From the NCBI RefSeq assembly GCF_020379485.1, contig NC_063436.1, positions 18,431,389-18,495,388 on the forward strand: a stretch of DNA of 64,000 nucleotides. The letters are read 5' to 3'. The notes under the pieces were generated by a model, which saw only the letters and a list, made by a program, of their open reading frames with translations, did no database searches and was not told the DNA's origin. The position numbers and the translations under genes were made by a program. Shown here piece after piece: positions 43,004-54,219 of this stretch. Position 1 is the stretch's first letter. The number at the start of each line of letters is the position of its first letter. This stretch comes from Brassica napus. Lineage: Eukaryota; Streptophyta; Magnoliopsida; Brassicales; Brassicaceae.

Positions 43004-44265
43004 TCTGTCAGCGTTTTGTTTTATTTTGGCCTCAAATATAGAATGAGACACGTGTCACTCCCATAACGCACGACTTGATGACGTGGCATCACAGGAGGGA
43101 GACGAACATATTTTTATATCTATAGATTCTTCAGCTTGACACGAGTCTTTCGAATTACTAAAATACCCCTAACTTTTCTTTTTTATTGTCAAAGTCCGGT
43201 TCAGATTGATTTTAGTAGCAAAAGATGAAATTAAAATCACTTTCTTTCCGGTTCTATGGACCATCAAACCGGCCTTTATTCCAGTCATCTACCACCTAAA
43301 AGGCTAAAACCACAAGTTTCACTCAAGCTGAAAACTCGAACAGCATAGTATGCTTGTACTTGTCACCAGCCTTAACCACAGACGGGCAATTCATTCACAT
43401 CGTAGTCTCCTTACGTACCGGTGCTGACGTCATCCCCAATCCTAAACTCCTATCTTGCTTTTCTTTTGTTCAAAACGCATTCCTCGAGTTATTTTTTTCT
43501 AAAAAATAATTTATAAGCTGAAATCACCAAGCTATAATCCAAAAAGAGAGCACTTGATGGGTTTAATTTTGATAGCAAAGAGTGAAATTTAATTAATCGA
43601 CTATTATCCAAACATTACAAAAATACATTTTGCATGAGCTGGATTATATAGTTTTCGTCAAGAAAATATCTAATAATCAATGATTTTTCTTTTTGAAACA
43701 AGGCTATATATGTACGTACGGTCATAACTGCATCTTCGCGTGAAGTTAGACCTTAGCTGTAACCTTTTTCAGGTATCCTATGAATAAAAGTTGCAACAAC
43801 CTATAATAAGTTCATTTAGTTTCTTTAGTAAATTTTTAGTAAGTTTCAATCTGTTTGCAAATACTCCAAAGTTGACAAGAAAAGTATCGTATGAATAAAA
43901 TACTACCTTTTTTTTGTCAACAGATGCGACCTTTTAATTTTTGTAATTTCTTCGTAAGTTTCAATTTGTTTGCATACTCCAAAGTTGACCAACAGAAAAT
44001 GTTCCCATATAACATTGGTTTTCCCATCTAAAACAATTAAATATAAATACATATATCAAAACTTAGGCAATATCGAGTAGTAGTAAACAGATGGCAAGAG
44101 TTTTTTTTTAAAGCTTAAAATAAGAATCATTTCAAAAAGCTAATCATTTGTCACTTTCTCCTCTTCCTTTACCTATCATCCAAACCCAAAGCAAACGCTA
44201 CTTTCCTTTTAATATATTAGTGTCACAAATCTCCAACATCATCGACAGGCGACTACACAGAAAAA

Positions 44266-45050
44266 ATGCAAGATCCACGCAATCACGTCCCATCCTCTCC
44301 CACCATCTCCTCCGTCTCTTCCTCCGATCTTGATACAGAGGTCAGTTTCTTGAATTATAACTTTAATTTTGATTAATCAAAGTTTTCTCCTATCATTACA
44401 ATACTTAACTTTTAAAGGTTGTGTGTGTTTTAGAACTGTTACAGAAACATATCTTTGTGTTCTTGATTGGGTTTCTTTATTGGTGATTGGAGGATATATT
44501 ATAGTCTACAGGATCCTTCTTCCATGACAGAAGCATCACACTTGGAACTCTTATGGGACTTAGTTTCACAGCAGCAACCATGCCCATGATGCCTTTCAGA
44601 GCTTCTTCCCACCGCCACGTGTCACCCTCCCTCACAGCCTCCGACGCAACGAGACCCAACCAGAGGAAACGTCCTCCTTCTAACTCGGCTGAGAGACATC
44701 GACGCCGCAAGTGGTGGCGTTTTTGCCGAGACGACGACGATGGCCCCGGAAACGGGTTGCAACGTGGAGCCGGAGACTGTAGTAGACGTTCGTCTCTCGG
44801 GGAGTATCTGGAGGTTGAACGGAGGTTTGGAGATGAAGCCGTCTACGGCTCCGCAGAGGCGGAGCTAGAGGGTGCGGTGGCGCGTTACCGGGAACAGCAG
44901 CCGGCGGTGGCGGAACGGGCGTTGTTCGCCGATGGGAGGGTACTTCCTCCGGCTTCTGCTGAGATTGTTACCGGAGAAAGTACACCGGTGGCTACGGCAC
45001 TTTGTAGATTCCCGGTTTCCTTAACCGGTATATGCAGCGGAGGGCGATGA
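44266..45050 (+). CDS. Conserved plant protein of unknown function (At3g17950 type)
   Basis: Two exons, 44266-44340 and 44505-45050, joined in frame to 206 residues. The first exon reads MQDPRNHVPSSPTISSVSSS. The second begins with a hydrophobic, glycine-containing stretch (SITLGTLMGLSFTAATMPMM), followed by a strongly basic segment (ERHRRRKWWRF). Then come SSLGEYLEVERRFGDEAVY and the conserved C-terminus DGRVLPPASAEIVTGEST, CRFPVSLTGICSGG. These match my memory of Arabidopsis At3g17950. The hydrophobic stretch could be a single membrane segment. Function is unknown. Position between TRIPP and TOC64-III is syntenic. Confidence 0.85.
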
Positions 45051-46717
45051 TAGGATCCGTCGTCGGTCCATGTGCTTATTTATTTCTTTTAAAAGAATTT
45101 GTTGTGTTCAGTAATCTTTAGGATCGTAATAATCATTGTTAGTGGAGAAAATGTGATGAAGTTTAATAACAGCAACACATATAGTCAACTAAAGTATTGA
45201 GAAAGAATGATTGACAAGGGAGAAATGAAAAGTGGTTACAGAATAAAAGTAAGCTGTGTTAAACTGAGATTAAAACTATTAAATGCCCTCTAATATTGGA
45301 ATTGTTTTTTGCAAGCAACAAAAAAATATTAGTTCTTCGCAGAACCTGATCCTTAATTTTGTTGTAGAGCAATAGGAAGAATCTGAAAGTATGTCCAACA
45401 TGTCTAAACTAGTAGATACAACTAGCCATAAGAGGAGCTCAAGGATATACAGATAGATCATGTCACACAAAGAGAAAAGACAGTAGTTACAAAAAAAAAA
45501 AAAGACAGTATAAAGATTTTTATACTTATGGTTGTACAAGTTTCAATGAATTGTTTTCCTTATGGTATAGTGCTTGTGACATTTTTTTTATTTCTTTTTG
45601 TTAAAGAATTGCTTGGGAGTTTTGGCTAGTGATGGATAACATTATGAGACGGTGAAACTTGTTGTGATATTCTACTTGTTTTATAAGAGATGTTATTTTA
45701 ATATTTTTCTTGTTATGTAAAGAGTATCAATTTAAATTTCAACTAAAAATTTTCAAAAAACTATATATATTTGAACTTTAGTATTTCCGTAAAATACTCT
45801 AAATCTTATAAAATATTAATTTTCAACTTTTTGACTTAGGGGATACCACCCGCAAACACAGCTTTTGCGGTTGGTAACGGTTGTCGGCGGTTTGCAACAA
45901 TCACTCAAATCGCTCTAAACTGCTTCAAACTGTTCCGAACGTCATAAATTCAAAACCTGACTCCACCTAGCGTTTGCGGTTGCGGGCGATTGCGGGAGGG
46001 TAATTTTTTTTTTTTAAAACAATATATATATACAAAAGTAAAAATATTTAATAAAAATTTTAAAATTGAAATTATAAATATACTAAAATATATCTATTAT
46101 ATTTTAATTAATATTCTAAAATTTTATAGTAAAAATAATTTCAAATTTTTTTAAAAATTAAAAGTATAACTTTCTAAATATAAATTTTATATTTATTATA
46201 ATTTTATGATTTTTGATATTTTTAAAAGTATATTAAATATAAATATTATTAATTTATTATTTAACCGTTACCGCATTTGGTAGTTAACTAGTCATAAGTC
46301 TCCCGCAAATGCACTAATTTTTAATCGAAGTACCAGTTATACAAATCTCTTAAAACCGCTAGAAACTGCAACCGCCCGCATCCGCAAACTCCTGCAACCG
46401 CAACCGGTGCGTTTAAACCAGTCAGACCCTTAGTAAATATAATTGTTAGGGGTAGAAGTGTTTCTTTTTTAAAAACAAAATTGTGTGAAGAGTGTATATT
46501 ACACATGCGAAACTATTAGCGAAAAAAAAAAACAATTTGACTAAAAAAACACAAGTATATTTATTTTTGTATAACCAATTAATTAATAAATTTTGTTTTG
46601 GTAAAACGCGAGTAACCTCAAGAAACGCAACGCAACACACAAAACAAATCAAAACTCCTTTATCGTTCCGTCTCTCTTATCATCATCTTAAGCAGCAACA
46701 GAAGCAAAACGTCATCG
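45051..46717. other. Intergenic region between At3g17950-like gene and TOC64
   Basis: Contains the 3' flank of the upstream gene, AT-rich DNA, and an imperfect inverted-repeat element (45836-46436). The TOC64 promoter lies in about the last 270 bp. No coding signal. Confidence 0.45.
45836..46436. mobile_element. Imperfect inverted-repeat element, about 600 bp
   Basis: The outer 130-150 bp on each side are GC-richer and loosely inverted, with GCAAACACAGC...TTTGCGGTTG on the left against ACCGCAACC...GCGTTTAAACC on the right. They flank a 270-bp AT-rich core. The extreme ends read AGGGGATACC and GTCAGACCCTT. This resembles a non-autonomous DNA transposon (hAT-like). Target duplications could not be resolved, so the limits are approximate. 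Confidence 0.45.
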
Positions 46718-49700
46718 ATGGCGTCGTCTCACGCTTCGAATCTGTGGGTGCTCCTAGGCCTAGGCATCGCCGGGATTCTCTTAGCTGCTAAGAAGCTGAA
46801 GAAAACCATCCGCCAAGACTTGGGCGCCTTCATCGACAAGCTCTTGCTCCTTCCCCCGCCGCCTCCTCCTCCTCCCAAAGCCCCTCACCCTCTCACCGCT
46901 CTCTCCTTCGCCATCTCCGACCTGTAAGTCCCCGCAGACTCGTTTCCCCCCTTCCTCTCGGACTCCATATAGAGTTAGGCCAAGGTTTGGGGGATTTAGA
47001 TGAAGAATCTTTTCTCAGTCAAAGATTGGAATCGGCGTTGACTCCGTTCGTATACTGTTCGTGAACTCATAAGTGCTGTTCGTTTGGTTGATGCATCAAT
47101 TTTTTTAATAAACTCTTGTTCGTTTTATTGACGATGCTGGTACTGCGTCGCGTCTAAACGCTGCGTTCGCGTCGATCGCCCAAAAAATCTGCATCTGTGA
47201 TTAAAACTGCATCTGTGTCTACGAAACGAACAAAAACTATTTTCATTGACGCTGACGCCGACGCCGAAAACTGCGGCAACCAAACGAACATGACTATAGT
47301 TGATTGCTGTATTCAATTGTGCGTGTGTGTGTGTTTGCTAGTTCATTGAGTTTGTATGTTTGGATTCGTCACAAAGCTTGGATGATATGTTAATAATAGA
47401 CTAGTAGATTTTTTTTGTATATTTAGTTTGTGTTCATTTCTCATTTTCTTGTATGAGCTTTAAGTCAAAAGATTCAAAAATGGTTACTGTTTTTTTCATT
47501 CGCATTTGTTTTCCAGATTCGATGTTACAGGCTACGTGACTGGCTTTGGTCATCCAGATTGGGTCAGGACGCACGAACCTGCTTCTTCAACGTGCCCTGT
47601 GGTTTCAACTCTCGTTGAAGGTGGAGCTACTTGTGTTGGCAAAACTGTTGTTGATGAACTTGCCTTCAGGTTCCTCCTATATCGGAATTTCAAATTAAAG
47701 AAATCCTTTTTTTTATCAGTAAGCATCATTAGGGTTGTGGTTCAAGTAATTGTTTTGGTTTTTGTTTTCTTCAGTATCAGTGGAGAAACCAAGCATTACG
47801 AGTCTCCCACAAATCCTGCTGCTCATGATCGTATCCCTGGTGGCGCTTCCAGTGGAGCTGCTGTTGCCGTTGCAACTAACGCTGTGGATTTTGCGTTAGG
47901 TGAGCTCAGTAGATTCTTTTTTTTCCTCGTTAGGACAGTGTGGTGCAAGATAGACCTCTACCGTTTACTAGTTCTGGTTCAGTTTTCATAAGAATATGAT
48001 TCTGATGACTTGCATCATTGCAGGCATAGACACAGTTGGCGGTGTAAGAGTACCTGCTGGATACTGTGGCGTTCTTGGATTCAAATCTTCCCATGGGGCT
48101 ATTTCAAACGCAGGGATCATACCAGTATCTTCCAGTCTTGACTCTGTTGGTATGGATACATATACATGTGTGAATTAGACCTTTGTGGTAGAGAATGATT
48201 TGAATCTTATATATACTAGGTTGTGATTGTTGTATACTGATTGATACTGCAAGATGACTGTTCATATGATAGTTTACATTTAGCAATATTATTGTTATTA
48301 CTATATCAGCATTACGTGATTCTAATCGGTAGATATTGCCTTCAGGATGGTTTGCTCGCGATCCAAACACCCTACGTCGCGTTGGCCATGTACTCTTGCA
48401 CCTTCCATTTGCCACACCACGGAATCCAAGGCAAATCATACTAGCTGATGACTATTTTCAGCTGTTAAAGATCCCCGTGGACAGGATTACACAGGTGGTG
48501 ATCAAATCAGCTGAAAAGCTTTTCGGAAGTATGCCCTTTGCTCTTCCTAAAACCCCGCCATCTCTTTCATATATCCTGATTATAATAGAGTTATCTTTTG
48601 TTTTATCGTTAGAACAATTGCTGAAGCATCAGAATCTGGAGAACTATTTCGAATCTAAAGTCCCTAGCTTGAAAGAGTACGCTAGGACAAAAGCCATCAG
48701 TAGCACGAAGGTCCCTACATCGAGACTACTGGCGAATGTGATGCAGCTTCTTCAAAGGTGTGCCTATTGTTTATTCACAATCAGAGGATAATAGCATCTC
48801 GATCTCAAACTCTGTAACGATCTTGGCTTGTATTGTAGGCACGAGTTTCTTCAAAACCATGGGGACTGGATCAACACAGTGAAGCCAGCTATTGATCCTG
48901 TGATTTCTTCACAACTGAGTGAGAACTCCAAACTAACTAATGAAGAGATTGAGAATCTGAATACAGTCAGAAACCAGACGCGAGCTGCTATTAATTCACT
49001 TCTCAAGGTATCCCTGCTATTCCATGCGATATTGTCCACAACTTGAGCGACGTTGTTTATATGTCTCTTGACTACGCTTATGTGTTCCCATGAATCAAGG
49101 ATGATGGCATTCTGGTTATCCCAACAATGCCAACTATTCCTCCAAAACTTGGTAGCAAAGAGATCATCTCTGAAGACTATCAAAACCGAGCTTCCAGTCT
49201 ACTTAGCATTGCCAGCATATCAGGCTGTTGTCAGGTTAGATCTCGCTCTCTTACTTGTTCTATTCCAGACAGCATTAGCAAACACAATCTACATATTATG
49301 TGTCTTAACAATTCATTGGTCTGATAATTCAGGTGACTGTGCCGCTGGGATACCACGAGAAGTGCCCTGTCTCAGTGTCTTTCATAGCAAGACATGGTGG
49401 TGACCGCTTTTTACTAGATACAGTGCAGACAATGTATGCATCTTTGCAAGAGAACTCCAGCGTTATTGCCGATCCTAAATCATCTAAAAAGACTATCAGC
49501 CAAGAAGAGTCAGCTGAAATGGCCAAAGAGAAGGTCAAATAATTTCCATTGCTGGTCTCATTTTGCAAAATAACATTATGTTTTTTAGTTGATTTATTAT
49601 TTATCTCTTTGTAACCAGGGTAACCAAGCATTCAAAGAGAAGCAGTGGCAGAAAGCTATTGGCCTATACTCAGAAGCTATTAAGCTAAATGACAGCAATG

Positions 49701-50210
49701 GTACCTATTACAATAACAGAGCTGCTGCATATCTTGAAATTGGGAGGTAAATTATATTAAGAACCCTTTTTGAGTGAGAGATCTTTTGGTGTGACATTGA
49801 CTTTGATGAATCCTCTATACATGCAGCTTTCTTCAAGCCGAAGAAGACTGTACCAAAGCCATCACTCTAGACAAGAAGGTAACTCTCTTTCAACACAAAA
49901 GCTAGTTTTCGCACTCTTTGCCTTGAATCTCAACAAAATCATTTCCTTTTTTTCAGAATGTGAAAGCCTATCTACGAAGAGGAACCGCTAGGGAAATGTT
50001 AGGCGTTTACAAAGAAGCCATGGATGGTAAGAGCTTTAAAGAACCAGGATCTGATCTGATCTAAAATAATGATTAACACTCGGGGACGTTGTTTTTTTCT
50101 TTCTAATTCCTATTTTAAACTCTGTAGATTTCAGACACGCACTGGTTTTGGAACCAAACAACAAACGGGCGTCTCAATCGGCCGAGAGATTGCGAAAGCT
50201 ATTCCAGTGA
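46718..50210 (+). CDS. TOC64-III: Outer chloroplast envelope receptor TOC64-III (amidase-like domain plus TPRs)
   Basis: Thirteen exons join in frame to 591 residues: 46718-46923, 47517-47669, 47775-47899, 48024-48149, 48346-48528, 48613-48757, 48839-49007, 49100-49234, 49333-49533, 49619-49746, 49827-49878, 49957-50026 and 50128-50210. Residues 8-25 form the membrane anchor (NLWVLLGLGIAGILLAAKK), followed by an eight-proline run. An amidase-signature domain follows (about 65-450), with GGASSGAAVAVAT and DTVGGVRVPAGYCG. In active amidases the nucleophile lies in GGS(I/V)R; here it is GGVR, so the Ser is replaced by Gly and the domain is inactive. Three C-terminal TPRs (about 475-591: KGNQAFKEKQWQKAIGLYSE onward) bind the C-termini of Hsp90 and Hsp70. 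TOC64 docks chaperone-bound preproteins at the chloroplast outer membrane. Intron 1 (593 bp) contains a MITE. Confidence 0.93.
47077..47290. mobile_element. MITE in intron 1 of TOC64-III
   Basis: Perfect 14-bp terminal inverted repeats TGTTCGTTTGGTTG (47077-47090) and CAACCAAACGAACA (47277-47290). The match extends outward as AGT/ACT with two mismatches. The 186-bp interior has GC-rich phrases (GCGTCGCG, GACGCCGACGCC) unlike the rest of the intron. Target duplications are not clear. Non-coding. Confidence 0.65.
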
Positions 50211-50671
50211 AGCTTGGTGGTTCTCTTGTCCCTTACCTCAGCGTTCAATGAGCAAACGTATTTTCCTTAGAATGAGTATAGGCCAATTTTGTTACACTTG
50301 TTTTCTTCTAGAAAGAAAAAAAAAAAGTAAAACATTCGGAAATATTACGTTGTAACGAAAATTTTAGTGCTCTCTAAAATTGGGGTTTCAAAAATAATCG
50401 TTAATCGTAAACACCGGATACCGAAACTCCCGGTCGTCGTTTATTCATTGTGAAATTAGGTGAATTCCTTTGATTACATCGTCTTTAGCCATTTCTTGTC
50501 TCCCACGCAATCGCATCCCTCAAAAACCCCGAAAAGACTTTCTGTTTTCCTTTCCCTACGCAGAATTTAAACTTCAGTTTGTTTCTCAGACGGAAATATT
50601 GAGATCAAAACGTGTGCATGCAGTAGAATCTCGACAAAAGATCGTAGAGCTAGAGTGAGCAATATTTACAA
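50211..50671. other. TOC64 3' flank and CAR4 promoter/5' UTR
   Basis: Short intergenic region. The last 120 bp or so probably form the 5' UTR of the C2-domain gene. No other feature. Confidence 0.45.
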
Positions 50672-51387
50672 ATGACAACGACGGGTCCCGCGAGGACAAG
50701 CTCATTGATGGACGATCTCTTGGGACTCCTTAGAATCCGCATCAAACGTGGCGTTAATCTCGCCGTCCGTGATATCAATAGCAGCGACCCTTACATCGTC
50801 GTCAAAATGGGCAAGCAGGTCATATGTTACTACATTATATCATCGAATTCTTACAGCTTCACAATATTCATTACGTGCAAATACTCAATTTATTGTTTCT
50901 TTTTTTTTTTTTGTGCAGAAGTTGAAGACTCGTGTCATTAACAAAGACGTAAATCCAGAATGGAATGAAGATCTGACTCTCTCCGTCACAGACCCCAGTC
51001 TTACCGTCCTCTTGGTATGTTTTTCATACTAAAGTCATATTCTAGAATATTATACAATTATAATGTTTATATAAAGACCATATGTATAATGTGTAGACGG
51101 TGTACGACCACGACATGTTTAGCAAGGACGACAAGATGGGTGATGCAGAGTTCGAGATAAAACCGTATATTGAGGCTTTAAGGATGCAACTTGACGGACT
51201 TCCTAGTGGAACCATTGTCACCACGGTTCAGCCAAGTCGTCGCAACTGTCTAGCCGAGGAGTCTAAAGTCACTTGGATCGATGGTAAGCTCGTCCAAGAT
51301 CTCGTTCTCAGATTACGACACGTCGAATGTGGAGAGGTCGAGGCTCAGCTTCAGTGGATTGACCTCCCTGGCTCCAAGGGTCTATGA
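50672..51387 (+). CDS. CAR4: C2-domain ABA-related protein CAR4 / GAP1 type
   Basis: Three exons (50672-50818, 50919-51014, 51097-51387) join in frame to 177 residues, the same length as I recall for Arabidopsis At3g17980. A single C2 domain fills the protein. It opens LGLLRIRIKRGVNLAVRDIN and SSDPYIVVKMGKQ, continues NPEWNEDLTLSV and TVYDHDMFSKDDKMGDAEF, and ends VECGEVEAQLQWIDLPGSKG. The aspartates of RDINSSDPY and YDHDMFSKDDKMGD are the calcium-binding loop residues. CAR proteins bind membrane phospholipid in a calcium-dependent way and recruit PYR/PYL abscisic acid receptors; GTPase-activating activity was also reported for this family. Gene order with TOC64-III is conserved. Confidence 0.93.
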
Positions 51388-51861
51388 AAATGCTCTTTAC
51401 TAATTACCGTTACTTTTTGAGGTTTTTTTCTTTCAAATTGAATTAAACCTCACAATCACAACAAGTGGCAGAACCATCTTGATGGTATAGTGAATTAGAA
51501 GCGTGTATTTGTCCATAAGAATATAAGGATTATTGGATTAAGAACGTTGAGGGAAGTTTTGCCTTTACGGTGATGGAGTCATGGTGGTGGATATTGTCTA
51601 TGTATATTTGGGTTAGATTTGTGCCTTAAATAAGGCTTTAATTTGATTAACACGAACAACTATTTTTTTGTTTACATCTATATTATTATCTTTTTTAAAA
51701 GATTTCGAATATAAAATAACATAATCCTATTGGTTGTTCACCCTAGAGAGTGAACCCAAGAATAAGTCTTATTTTATAAGTTTTTAAATTAAATACATCT
51801 TTCTATTTTATAGTTAAACCTACATTAAATCACTAATATTCTTTTCCTTATACTACTATCA
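51388..51861. other. 3' flank of CAR4, AT-rich
   Basis: 3' UTR to about 51650, then AT-rich DNA running up to the Helitron. Nothing else seen. Confidence 0.4.
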
Positions 51862-52102
51862 TCAATACTATTAAAACATAAGCAATTTTTATCTACTTAC
51901 AAATAGTCTAGGTTGGACCATTATATTTAATTATATTTCATTTTATTTCTACTCATATCTAATTTAATTGTTAAATATACATCATACCTAAAATTAAGGA
52001 ACTAACTAACTAATCTATTATTTTTAAACTAATAAATTTAATTTATATTAATTCGAAATTCAAATAACTAAGCAATTATATTTTAGTTATTAATGTAATA
52101 AA

Positions 52103-52145
<43 letters not shown>

Positions 52146-53240
52146 ATTCATTGTATATATACAACTATATATTAATCCAAATGCAAAAAAAAAAACAAAT
52201 TGTTCAAAACCCTCACCAAATACATAAAAATATAATTTTTATAGTTAGAGTATTAAAATATATATAAATATATATATTATAAAATAAATATTAACCGTAA
52301 TTATATGATGAAACATGTTACTATTGATAGTTTAATGAATATATTTTTACGGGTTACTCAAACAGACATGTAATATATATATATCAAATATAAACCAATT
52401 GAACAAATATACTAACATAAATATATCTTAAAACATTACATTAACATAAATCGAAGCAAGAGACAGAGAGTAAGAGTCAATATTTTAATTGTTTAAAAAT
52501 AAAATTATATATATTAATTATAAAAATTAAGAACTAAATATATTAAAAATATATATCAAAATTAAAATAATAAATATTTATATTTTTAATGCGAATAATG
52601 AAATTAAATTTAAAATTTAAAATAAGCCATAGACAAAACATCAAAAAGTATCGAATAATATGTGAATAACAAAAGTAAACTAACTAAACAAACAATTATA
52701 TTTTTTTTTGCAAACGTAAATCATTAATTTGTAATAGATGTATACACATTATTGATGCTCAAATATATTTTATTTTTAGTATGCATCCACTCAAAATATT
52801 AATCCATTAACAAGATGGAATTTTAGTTGGACTAAAATTGTATTAAAATTGGAATATCAATTTCATAATATATTCACTATTCATCTGAACGTTCATGAAT
52901 ATATATTACAATACTCTAAATATAATAATAAATCAAACCAGATTACATATTGGGTCATCTATCAGTTCAACCGATAACCAGATCTCGGATTTTAGCGGTT
53001 GTTACGGGTTTTATAGAATTTTTAAATAACAATTTTTTGTTTGAAAACTAAAATGGATTACATATGAACCACCGAATTTGGCAATTTAACTGCGGGCCGG
53101 GTCGGGTTTCAAAACATTGAATATAATGTTTCATTTGTAATATCTAAGTGTATATACAATTAAAATACAAATTTATATCAAATAAATTTGGAATGTTTCG
53201 AAAATAATCCCGCGCTTTGAAAGCGCGGGTCAAAATCTAG
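51862..53240 (+). mobile_element. Non-autonomous Helitron, 1.38 kb
   Basis: Begins TCAATACTATTAAAACATAA after host A (51861). Ends with the hairpin CCCGCGCTT-TGA-AAGCGCGGG (53209-53229), then TCAAAAT and the terminal CTAG (53237-53240) before host T. Both ends fit Brassicaceae Helitrons. The interior is extremely AT-rich, with a (TA)n run at about 52108-52142. No coding capacity. Confidence 0.8.
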
Positions 53241-54186
53241 TTGTTTCCAAACAATATAGTCATTACTTTATACTACTATACATTTTCCCAAACAACATTA
53301 TAATTAATCTTATGTCCAAACAATATAAAATATTGGAACTTATCTTTTTAATAACCAAATATTTAAATAAATTAAATAATTAAAAAAATATTCAAAAAAA
53401 TTTATAAAAAACGAAAAATAAATAAAACTTACTTTTACATGTTTAAATACTACAAAAACATTTCAATCAATGATAAATCAATTAAATTAACATATTATTT
53501 TATTTATATTTACTACATAATGGTTCTATCATTTATTCAAGTAAGATAACAATTCAATAATAACCATTACATAAAAAATAAATATATAGACATTATACAG
53601 TGTACAATAACTATAATAACAAATATAATTATGAAAAAATGTTCAAAATATATGTTATCTAAAGAAAAATGCTTAATACTAATTGTTAACAAAAAGTTTA
53701 AAGCGATTATAATATAAATGATTAACAAGAAAATTTACAAAAAACAATTATAATAAAATTAATTAAGTTATATAAAATGGAGTAATATGATCAAGACATT
53801 TATAGTTGTTAATCATATCTATTATTTTCTCTATCAAAATTTTGTAAAAATTTCATAATTTAATAAAATTGTAAAACAATAACCTTTAAAATTTGGATTA
53901 AAAGGTGACAAATTATGAAACTATAGCAATTTAAATCAAATTGGATACGTTAACATATCGGACATCCATCGGTTCAATTGGTTAGTCTCAAATATAGTGA
54001 TTTTTATAAATATGGATATTTTTAAGACCTAAATTGAATTATCGAATCACCGGATTAACCGATTTGACTGCGGATTCGGGTCAAATTTAAAAGCATTGAT
54101 TTAAATGCAAAAAAAATTCAAATAAACAAAATTCTTACAAATTAATAAAATATTTATTAATTATTAGTGAAAATTTTATCATAAAA

Positions 54187-54219
54187 TAATCCGCGCTTGC
54201 AAAGCACGGGTCATGATAT
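54187..54219 (+). other. Degenerate Helitron 3' end
   Basis: CCGCGCTTG-CA-AAGCACGGG, then TCATGATATAG and T. It resembles the 53209-53240 terminus but has a stem mismatch and ATAG in place of CTAG. The preceding 250 bp share phrases with the 3' part of the 51862 Helitron (for example CGGATT and ACTGCGG...CGGGT), suggesting an older related copy next to or interrupted by it. Confidence 0.5.

Larger units (their letters stand above)
41777..44265. other. 2.5-kb intergenic region with small transposon remnants
   Basis: Contains the B3 gene promoter, a MITE (42026-42169), a Helitron-like end (about 42189-42212), a SINE-like stretch (42948-43003) and the promoter of the At3g17950-like gene. Otherwise AT-rich with no coding signal. 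A variant of the phrase CCAAAGTTGAC recurs near 43867 and 43978. Confidence 0.45.
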
